From assembly GCA_001662425.1 (NCBI GenBank), contig BDDC01001328.1:15193-28529 (forward strand): a stretch of DNA of 13,337 nt, read 5' to 3'. A program made the position numbers and the translations under genes. The notes under the pieces are model-generated. The model ran no database searches, was not told the origin of the DNA, and saw nothing but the letters and a program-made list of their open reading frames with translations. This DNA is from Chlamydomonas sphaeroides. Its lineage: Eukaryota > Chlorophyta > Chlorophyceae > Chlamydomonadales > Chlamydomonadaceae. Below, piece after piece: positions 7,701-13,337 of the stretch; position 1 is the first letter of the stretch; every line of letters begins with the position of its first letter.

Positions 7701-9414
7701 CGGGCTGGCGGCGAGGCAGAGGGTGCACAGCTACACTGTGCACAGCCTGATGGTGTTCCCAAGCCAGACACTATCAGGACCTCAGGGGAAGCATGTAAGG
7801 GTGCTTCACAACATTCGCTCGGGCCCCAACTCTGAGAGAGGGACACTTGGAGGACAGCAGTGTGCGCTGGCTAGGATGGACACTGATGGGTTTACACCAG
7901 CAGTGGTGCTGGCTAAGGCGGCGGCTGAGCCGAGACTCTTGAATGCCGCAAGCGCCTTGTGCCCTGGATCTGCCCAGAGCAAGGACCAGGAGGGTGGCAT
8001 GTTGCGTAAGGAGGTAGCCACAAGCAAGCAGGCATGGGCAAACTTTGCCTTGTGTGCGCCAGACCGGATCGTTGATCCGGCCATTGCAGAGCGAGTGGCG
8101 CAGGCAGTTGGGGCAGCATTTTCACTGGATGCTGCCTGTAATGATCGGGGCACAAACTCTCTGTGCTCTCGCTATGCCACCCCAGCAACATTCTTTAAGC
8201 GTAGACTAGCCGGTGAGGCCCTGTGGTGCTGTACGCAGCCACAGGAGATCACTCGCTATCACCAGCACTATGCTCAGTGCAAGCAGCAGGACCCACACCA
8301 TACGTGTGCAGTCTTTGTGGTGCCCAGGCAATACAGTTTGATGCGCTACTTCAAGCAGCTGGGCTATTGCTTGGTGCTTGAGCTACCAGCTGGCACACGC
8401 CTGCTAGTGCCAGCAAGTGGAAGCAAAAGCTTGCCACTCCCACCCACTCCGTACCCAGTCCAGTGCTGGTACGATCCACCGAGTAAAACAGCATCCCTGC
8501 AATGCACTGTGCTGGATCCTTCAGCAGCAGCACTCAAGGCCATAATCCACGCAGGGCACCTCATACTGTTTGACAGCCATGTGACAGCAGGTGCTACCTG
8601 TGTCACAATGGTGGACAGCGGGGCCAACACCAACGGCTCTGCTGATGGCTTTACTTCAGAGGCCTTTGCGGCTAAGATTGGGTTTCGGCCGCATGCCTCT
8701 AATACAGCCACAGTCACGTTGGCTGATGGCAATCAACAGCCTCTGCTGGGCATGGTCAACATGCCCATTACTATTGGGCCCCTCAGGGACACCATGCGGC
8801 TGCTTGTTATGAAGCAAGGGCTGCCACAAGCACATGTGATCCTGGGCACTGACTGGCTAAAATGCCGACAAGCAGAGCTGTCTTGGAAGGACGACACCAT
8901 GTCCGTCCTCCATGGCCGCCACAGGCTCCACATTGAGCCAAGATACGCACAGGCAGCATGCCTGCAGCGTGAGGGCCGTGCACTCACTGAGCCACCGCAC
9001 CTTATGAACTACGTGGTGGCAAGCTTAGCAGCAGCTACTGGGCCATCCAATGAGCTCAGTGCTAAGCAGGCTGCCAAAGCAATTGGTTGGGGAGCAGGTG
9101 CATTCCTGTTTTTGGTGAGGCCAGAGGGCACTCCCACCCCCAAGGCCCCACACACCCCCGCAAGCAAGCGCCGGGCAAGGCGACACACGCGGCAGGCCTG
9201 TATGGCAGGTGCTGATGCCAAGCCAAAGGAATCTGCAGAAGCAGAAGGCTTGGTGCCACAAGAGCTGCTTCATGCCTTGCTTGATAAGTACAAGGATGTG
9301 TTTGAGCCCATCACAAGGGTGCGCCCCTTGGCTCCCAGTGAGGAGAATGTCATGCCCCACACCATCCCCCTTATCCCCGGTGCCCAGCCACCAGCGCAAA
9401 GGCCTTACCCCTGA
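7693..9414 (+). CDS. Pol N-terminal ORF: methyltransferase-like domain, aspartic protease, start of RT
   Basis: The ATG at 7693 lies within the last codons of the RGG ORF, in the +1 frame relative to it, and gives 573 residues. Residues about 115-260 resemble Dam-type N6-adenine methyltransferase domains found in some retroelements: a FSLDAACN block (143-150), then WCCTQPQEI (178-186) where the catalytic NPPF would be expected, then TCAVFVVPRQ (204-213). The retropepsin domain has D308-S309-G310 and VILGTDWL (382-389). Residues about 525-573 (LLHALLDKYKDVFEPITRVR) are the linker into RT. The frame stops at 9412-9414 in the middle of the RT domain; RT continues in another frame, so the ORF is truncated by a frameshift. 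The methyltransferase-like call is by pattern and needs a profile search. Confidence 0.75.
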   Translation: MSDGLAARQRVHSYTVHSLMVFPSQTLSGPQGKHVRVLHNIRSGPNSERGTLGGQQCALARMDTDGFTPAVVLAKAAAEPRLLNAASALCPGSAQSKDQEGGMLRKEVATSKQAWANFALCAPDRIVDPAIAERVAQAVGAAFSLDAACNDRGTNSLCSRYATPATFFKRRLAGEALWCCTQPQEITRYHQHYAQCKQQDPHHTCAVFVVPRQYSLMRYFKQLGYCLVLELPAGTRLLVPASGSKSLPLPPTPYPVQCWYDPPSKTASLQCTVLDPSAAALKAIIHAGHLILFDSHVTAGATCVTMVDSGANTNGSADGFTSEAFAAKIGFRPHASNTATVTLADGNQQPLLGMVNMPITIGPLRDTMRLLVMKQGLPQAHVILGTDWLKCRQAELSWKDDTMSVLHGRHRLHIEPRYAQAACLQREGRALTEPPHLMNYVVASLAAATGPSNELSAKQAAKAIGWGAGAFLFLVRPEGTPTPKAPHTPASKRRARRHTRQACMAGADAKPKESAEAEGLVPQELLHALLDKYKDVFEPITRVRPLAPSEENVMPHTIPLIPGAQPPAQRPYP

Positions 9415-9853
9415 GGAGAGAGAGGAATGTCGGCGGCAGTTAGCGGATCTGCTAGCCAAGGGCCTGATTGAGCCCTCCACCTCCCCCTTTGGGGCGGCAG
9501 TGATCTTCATCAAGAAGAAAGAGCCCAGCAGCCCCACGGCTATGCTCTGCGCATGGTAATGGACTATAGAGCCCTAAACAAGATCACGCAGAGATGGCAT
9601 TACCCCATGCCCAATATCACGGAGCTGTTTGACCACCTGGGAGGGGCCCAGGTGCTGTCCTCCTGTGACCTGGCCAGCGGGTACCACCAATTGCGGATCT
9701 CGTGTGAAGACATCCCCAAAACCGCGTTCCTCACCCCGGAGGGCCTCTTCCAGTGGAAAGTTCTTTGCTTTGGGCTATCTAATGCCCCCGCTACAATTTT
9801 AATCTGCAATGAATGCTATATTCCGGCCCTACCTGGGGAAATTTGTGCTGGTG
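9400..9853 (+). pseudogene. Reverse transcriptase fragment, frameshifted, up to the hAT insertion
   Basis: RT homology passes through three frame segments. First is LTPEEREECRRQLADLLAKG through AVIFIKKKE (to about 9533). Next, in the frame of the pol ORF, come LRMVMDYRALNKIT, SSCDLASGYHQLRI (catalytic Asp codon 9667-9669) and FGLSNAPAT (9769-9795). A third frame, reading MNAIFRPYLGKFVLV, runs from about 9809 to 9853. The frame changes lie near 9395-9412, near 9527-9540 and between 9796 and 9808. The fragment ends at the transposon target site. It cannot encode a working RT. Confidence 0.85.
9846..9853. repeat. Left 8-bp target site duplication
   Basis: TGCTGGTG directly precedes the left end of the hAT-like element and is repeated exactly at 10436-10443. 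Confidence 0.93.
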
Positions 9854-10130
9854 CAGGGGTCGTATCTTACTTTGGGAGGTATCGGAAAGCCTATCAATCG
9901 CCCGCCATTTTAGGGACCGTCCTATCGACCCGTGGTATCAATCAAGGGGTCAAATTGGCAGTGTCCGATCAATCGACGTGGTGTCGATCAAGGCGTCAAA
10001 TCGGGGTGTCCCATCAATTGACGTGTGTCAAGGCATTAAATAAGGCTACTGTCAACAAGGGCGTGTAAATGCACGCGTCTGCTCCGGGATACAATGCCCG
10101 CACATCGCCCGGAGGGAGGGAGGGCTGCGG

Positions 10131-10290
10131 GGGGAGGGCCAGGGCCGGCGCTGGGGGGCAGTAGGTGCAGCGAAGGGCCGTGGGGGCGAGGAGGGGGCGG
10201 GCCTGGTGGTGTTGGAGGCAGGGAGGGACGCTGTGGGAGGGCCAGGGCTGGCGCCAGGTGTATTATATGTTGTTGGGGTCGCTGCACCTA
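10131..10290. repeat. Internal repeats of the hAT-like element
   Basis: GGGAGGGCCAGGGCnGGCGC occurs near 10131 and again near 10236. TAGGTGCAGCG (10162-10172) is matched in inverted orientation by CGCTGCACCTA (10280-10290), so the interior could fold into a stem with the second G-rich copy in its loop. Confidence 0.7.
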
Positions 10291-10337
10291 GAGGGTAGAG
10301 GTCAATAGGCAGGAAACGGCCTTCCGCGTGCCTCGTG

Positions 10338-10375
10338 CCTATGCCTACCCCGTCAAATGGGGGGGTAGGCATAGG
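10338..10375. repeat. 14-bp perfect hairpin near the right end of the hAT-like element
   Basis: CCTATGCCTACCCC (10338-10351) pairs perfectly with GGGGTAGGCATAGG (10362-10375) around a 10-base loop. Confidence 0.85.
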
Positions 10376-10435
10376 AAGGTTGTGGTCAAATGGAATCGAT
10401 CAAATCAATCAAATCGATGGAAGATACGACCCCTG

Positions 10436-10443
10436 TGCTGGTG
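10436..10443. repeat. Right 8-bp target site duplication
   Basis: TGCTGGTG directly follows the right end of the hAT-like element. The YLDD codons of RT begin at 10444. Confidence 0.93.
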
Positions 10444-11100
10444 TACCTGGATGACCTGATTATCTACTCCAGAACAGCAGCAGAGCACTTGCAGCACCTG
10501 GAAACGGTGCTAGGGCTGCTGCGCAAGCACAACTTGAAGGTTAAAGCATCTCAGTGTGAATTCAACAAACCAGAGTTGAAGTTCTTGGGGCACATTGTGG
10601 GCCGGCATGGCCTAAAGGCAGATGACACCAAAGTGGCCTTGGTGCGAGACTGGAAGATAGACGCCCACCAACAAGAAGGGCCTCAGGAGTTTATTTCCTG
10701 GGCCTCACTAATTACTTCCGCCGTTTCATTCAAGGGTACTCGTCCCTTGTTGCCCCCCTTACTGCCCTATTGGCGAGAAAGCGGCCTGGCACTGGTGTGA
10801 CAAGTGTGACGCCGCATTTTGGGCAGTCAAGGTAGCACTTATTACGGCGCCCGTGCTAGCGCTACCCGACACTACCAAACCATTTGAGGTGTGGTCAGAT
10901 GCTTCCATCTATGGAACCGGGGCGGTCCTGTTACAGGACGACAAGCCCGTAGCTTACCTTAGCCACCAGTTCTCTGCGGCTGAGCGTAACTACACCACCA
11001 CCAACCAGGAGGCGCTGGGTGTCATACGGGCACTACAGGAATGGTGTTGCTATCTCGAGGGCACGCCAGATATGACCGATGTGACAGACTGTAAGCTTAA
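10444..11100 (+). pseudogene. Reverse transcriptase C-terminal part and RNase H fragment
   Basis: The segment begins with the RT catalytic box YLDDLIIYSRTAAEHLQHL (10444 on) and continues with KFLGHIVGRHGLKADDTKV. Homology then moves between frames from about 10660 to 10850: PTNKKG in one frame, QEF in another, NYFRRFIQGYSSLVAPLTAL in a third, then CDKCDAAFWAVKVALITAPV. The RNase H part is open from 10853, with WSDASIYGTGAVLLQ and NYTTTNQEALGVIRALQEW carrying the first catalytic Asp and Glu. Resemblance fades after VTDCKLK near 11095 and the frame stops at 11173. No integrase follows. This is a broken, non-functional segment. Confidence 0.85.
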
Positions 11101-11290
11101 GATTAACTCACGCCACTGGATCGTGGCTCACCGTCAAGAACGCCATCACTCGCAGCACGGGTTTCCTTTGTAAGCCCTTTGTAAGCACTTAGTAAACAAA
11201 GCACGCATAAAGCAACACAAAGCGCTTTGTAAGCCCTTTGTAGCGGCTTTGTTGACAAAGGGCACACAAAGGCTTGTAGGGGGCTTACTT

Positions 11291-11295
11291 TTACA
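11291..11295 (-). terminator. Possible TGTAA polyadenylation signal of the minus-strand gene
   Basis: On the minus strand TGTAA lies about 180 bases past the distal stop at 11476. TGTAA is the usual poly(A) signal of chlorophyte genes. It lies inside the motif array, so the match may be incidental. Confidence 0.25.
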
Positions 11296-11300
11296 AGCCC

Positions 11301-11320
11301 GCCACAAAGGCCTTTGTGGC
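11301..11320. repeat. 20-bp perfect palindrome inside the motif array
   Basis: GCCACAAAGGCCTTTGTGGC is its own reverse complement and contains one ACAAAG and one CTTTGT arranged head to head. Confidence 0.9.
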
Positions 11321-11475
11321 CTTTGTACATAGTGCTTCGTACAAAGCCGCCACTGGCTCCAATCACAAAGTAAAGTACGAAGCGGTCACAAAGCAGTTGC
11401 AACACATGTCCACAAAGCATCCTGCATCTGGTGCAGCGTGCCCGGCGGCGGCACTGCCCGCAGCCCCGCCGGCCA

Positions 11476-12528
11476 CTAGGCAGCAGCGGGCTTCTTTCGC
11501 TGTGAGAACCGCGTGGCCTTGGCACACACTGCCTCCACCGCCACCCTGGTGGCCTTGGCGTTGGGCTTGCACTGCTCAATGCCAGCAGCCTTATTCGACA
11601 CCGGCACCCACATCCACATCCAGCTTGGCAGCGCCAGCCGCAACACCGCCCTTGTTGACCGAGCGCATCGTGGCCAGCTTCTGCCTTGCGTAGGAGGACA
11701 GCTCCACTGCAAGGGTTGGGCACATGCGGTCCAGCGGAACAACACTCACAACTCGCCGGCCAAAGTGCAGGCATCACAACGGGCACCAGGCACAGCGCAG
11801 GGATGCGGCACCCTACACCAACACGCTCACCGCTGAAGCTCTTCAGCATGGCCACGGCCTCCGTGCGGTCGGTGCACGTGCCTGCGACCAGGCACGACCT
11901 GGTTGGGCAGGCACACACGTGGGCAGGCGCACGCGGTTAGTACAGGCACTGCAGGGCCAAGGCAATGCTGGCGCCCAACATATATATGCTGGTTGTATGC
12001 CAGCACTGCGCGCCCAACACCGCCCCCGCGGCCAACGAAAGACCCAAAGCCTCACTTGGGGTGCTCCCAATTGGCGTCCTTGCTCTCCTGCGTTGCTGTT
12101 AACACAGGCCACCAACGATACGGACGAAGGGCTCAAGGCCAGACTCAGGCAGAATGCCGGTCGACAAGACGTTGTCAATCTTTTTCTCGACAGCGGCCAG
12201 GGACATGAAGGGCGTCTTATCACCTGCAATGAGTGCACCAGTAGAATTGCCGGGTTGAGCGAGCGAGCCGGGCCCAAAGCGCTTGTGGTCAAACCAGTCA
12301 ATTCCCTTCGCGAGCTGCGACGCACCCGCTACTGAAGCCTTGTCGTAGCTCTTGCAGCCAACGACTGCAGCAATGTGCTCCGCCAGCAAGCCGCCCGTGC
12401 GTTGGCGCAGAGCCTCCGCAACCCCGCTCGCGCCCACTCCCGGCGACAATGCGCAGGCGAGTTGCGCAGCCAGGCAAATCGCTAGCGTGCGCCTTGCTGA
12501 GTGAGTAGGTCACAAGGACGCTGGTCAT
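11476..12528 (-). CDS. Unrecognised, probably secreted protein; three exons visible, frame breaks at both ends
   Basis: Exon A (about 12496-12113) reads RRTLAICLAAQLACALSPGV, a signal-peptide-like start, then SYDKASVAGASQLAKGIDWF and GDKTPFMSLAAVEKKIDNVL. Exon B (11881-11831) reads TCTDRTEAVAMLKSFS. Exon C (from 11706) reads VELSSYARQKLATMRSVNKG. Introns 12112-11882 and 11830-11707 are GT-AG, and both phases fit exactly. In exon C the frame meets TAA at 11593-11591, while a well-formed Lys-rich frame (SNKAAGIEQCKPNAKATRVA) continues to TAG at 11478-11476, suggesting a one-base frameshift or an alternative end. At the 5' side the ATG at 12528 (MTSVLVTYS) is not in frame with the signal peptide; an intron ending CACTCAG at 12497 or another frameshift is needed. 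No family was recognised. It could be a real gene with sequence errors or a young pseudogene. Confidence 0.6.
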
Positions 12529-12728
12529 GCCTCAAGTTGTAGCGCGATGACAGTGTTGACCGCAGCAGTGAGACAACACGAGAGCACGCAGGACGCAAAG
12601 GCTGTCAAAAGGAAAATACGCACAGTGAGTGGTGTGTCCTTATCTGTATGTGCTGTGAGTGTGTGCTGCGATTGCTCGCTAATCGCTAATCGAATTTTTT
12701 TGCGTCCCGACCTCACACCCCGTGCTCA

Positions 12729-12735
12729 TATATAA
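12729..12735 (-). promoter_or_regulatory. Possible TATA element of the minus-strand secreted-protein gene
   Basis: The plus-strand TATATAA (CATATATAACATG context) gives TTATATATG on the minus strand, about 200 bases upstream of the ATG at 12528. The surrounding 12660-12760 is the most AT-rich stretch nearby. Motif and position only. Confidence 0.3.
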
Positions 12736-12799
12736 CATGATATGATAAGATGCATTCCTTACAGGATCGACGCAGCCTCGCCATAAGGGCCTAGGACCT

Positions 12800-12843
12800 T
12801 TGGTGCCGTACATGTTGGTGCGCACCAACATGTACGGCACCAA
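12800..12843. repeat. 44-bp perfect palindrome without spacer
   Basis: The arm TTGGTGCCGTACATGTTGGTGC (12800-12821) is followed directly by its exact reverse complement (12822-12843). Flanking CCTAGG copies at 12790-12795 and 12846-12851 extend the symmetry imperfectly to 62 bases. The right side also has two copies of GGCACCAAGC (12836-12845, 12850-12859). Such a sequence can extrude as a cruciform or fold as a loopless hairpin. Confidence 0.95.
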
Positions 12844-12963
12844 GCCCTAGGCACCAAGCGCGTTGTCGTAAAGCTGCCACCCGGTCCAAGCCTGTGCCTG
12901 GCTGTCCTGAGGCTCCCGTACTGGCCCGCAGCACGCCAGTGGTGCGCTGCTGTCTGTTATTAG

Positions 12964-13337
12964 TGCCACGGCTTACACACAACCACCGAGGGAAGGGCCA
13001 GGCCCATCGTGCGATCCCCCACACGCAATACCCTGGGCCCCTTGCTGCCCCAGCGGCAGGGGAGCAGGGCACTGCCACGGCGATCGCCCAACCACCAAGG
13101 GCAGGGCCAGGCCCATCGCGCGATCCCTCACACGCGGCGCCCTGGGCCCCTTGCTGCCCTAGCGGCAGGAAAGCAGGGCACTGCCACGGCGGTGGCCCAG
13201 CCCCCGAAGGCAGGGCCAGGCCCATCACGCGATCCCCCACACGCAGCGCCCTGGTCCCCTCGCTGCCCAAGCGGCAGGGGAGCAGGGCACTGCAACGGCG
13301 GTGGCCCCAGCCCCCGAGGGCAGGGCCAGGCCCATCG
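12964..13337. repeat. 109-110-bp tandem repeat, more than 3 copies, running out of the window
   Basis: The marker GGGCCAGGCCCATC starts at 12995, 13104, 13213 (variant) and 13323, giving periods of 109, 109 and 110. Each unit also contains GCGATC, CCTGG(G/T)CCCC, GCTGCCC, AGCGGCAGG and GCAGGGCACTG in the same order. A period that is not a multiple of 3 argues against a repeat protein, and the long minus-strand frame here is not supported as a gene. Confidence 0.92.

Larger units (their letters stand above)
9854..10435. mobile_element. 582-bp non-autonomous hAT-like transposon inserted in RT
   Basis: The ends are perfect 15-bp terminal inverted repeats, CAGGGGTCGTATCTT at 9854-9868 and its complement at 10421-10435. 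The element is flanked by an 8-bp direct repeat TGCTGGTG (9846-9853 and 10436-10443). An 8-bp duplication with CAGGG-type ends is characteristic of hAT elements. Removing the element plus one duplication restores RT reading across the V-L-V codons into YLDD, which confirms it is an insertion. Subterminal ATCAAT and TCAAAT motifs recur near the ends. The interior is G-rich with no transposase ORF, so any movement would need a transposase supplied elsewhere. Confidence 0.93.
7005..11100 (+). mobile_element. Degraded Ty3/gypsy-like LTR retrotransposon, truncated after RNase H
   Basis: The order is Gag-like, protease, reverse transcriptase, RNase H, with no integrase between PR and RT, which fits Ty3/gypsy and excludes Ty1/copia order. 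Visible motifs are the protease DSG and ILGTDWL, RT YRALNKIT, SSCDLASGYHQL, FGLSNAPAT and YLDD, and RNase H WSDAS and TTTNQEALGVI. Multiple frameshifts and a nested hAT-like insertion disable it. Integrase and the 3' LTR are absent before the motif array at 11166. The 5' boundary is not defined. Confidence 0.88.
11166..11417. repeat. Dense bidirectional CTTTGT / ACAAAG motif array
   Basis: CTTTGT occurs at 11166, 11177, 11225, 11236, 11247, 11312 and 11321. ACAAAG occurs at 11196, 11217, 11255, 11266, 11304, 11341, 11365, 11388 and 11412. That is sixteen copies in 252 bases, where chance predicts far fewer than one. Several neighbours are exactly 11 bp apart. Clustered motifs in both orientations resemble subterminal transposase-binding repeats or a protein-binding array, but no terminal inverted repeats or target duplications were found around it. 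Some copies read TTTGTAAG and so contain TGTAA, the green-algal polyadenylation signal. Confidence 0.85.

Noticed and set aside
7360..7743. Minus-strand His/Gly/Arg-rich ORF opposite the RGG domain
   Set aside because: It is the antisense shadow of the Arg-Gly repeat and has no independent support.
10036..10372. Minus-strand ORFs inside the hAT-like element
   Set aside because: They are Pro-rich, low complexity, and show no transposase motif.
12791..13270. 159-codon minus-strand ORF across the tandem repeat
   Set aside because: The 109-bp period is not a multiple of 3, so successive repeats are read in different frames, and the ORF runs through the palindrome.

Overview
The window looks like nuclear DNA of a green alga, probably a chlorophyte of the Chlamydomonas/Volvox/Haematococcus type. 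The reasons are very high GC, GC-rich third codon positions, many short GT-AG introns packed with G-rich minisatellites, and a Ty3/gypsy-like retroelement with an unusual algal-style pol N-terminus. The species cannot be named from the sequence.

Positions 1-5362 (minus strand) hold one intron-rich gene whose 3' end lies outside the window. Twelve exons join in phase through GT-AG introns and encode a glycosyltransferase of the GT90/CAP10 (POGLUT-like) family. Its introns carry a 28-bp minisatellite, a 14-bp repeat, a long (GCCCG)n tract and a decayed partial copy of one of its own exons. Positions 5363-7004 are intergenic: a possible promoter for the GT90 gene, a 12-bp G-rich minisatellite of about 20 units, a weak candidate for plus-strand exons, and a 16-bp palindrome.

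Positions 7005 to about 11100 (plus strand) are a degraded Ty3/gypsy-like retrotransposon. It has a Gag-like frame broken by one TAG, an RGG-box basic tail in place of a visible zinc knuckle, and a pol ORF that starts inside the gag stop in the +1 frame. Pol carries an N6-adenine-methyltransferase-like domain, an aspartic protease and the start of reverse transcriptase. RT and RNase H continue in several frames with frameshifts, and no integrase or LTR pair was found. A 582-bp non-autonomous hAT-like transposon (9854-10435; 15-bp perfect terminal inverted repeats, 8-bp target duplication) sits immediately before the RT YLDD box.

Positions 11166-11417 are a dense array of CTTTGT/ACAAAG motifs in both orientations, often 11 bp apart. 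Next comes a minus-strand gene (about 12528-11476) for an unrecognised, probably secreted protein, with two clean introns and apparent frame breaks. The right edge holds a 44-bp perfect palindrome (12800-12843) and a 109-110-bp tandem repeat that runs out of the window. The region reads as two host genes separated by nested, decaying mobile elements. No tRNA, rRNA or CRISPR was seen.
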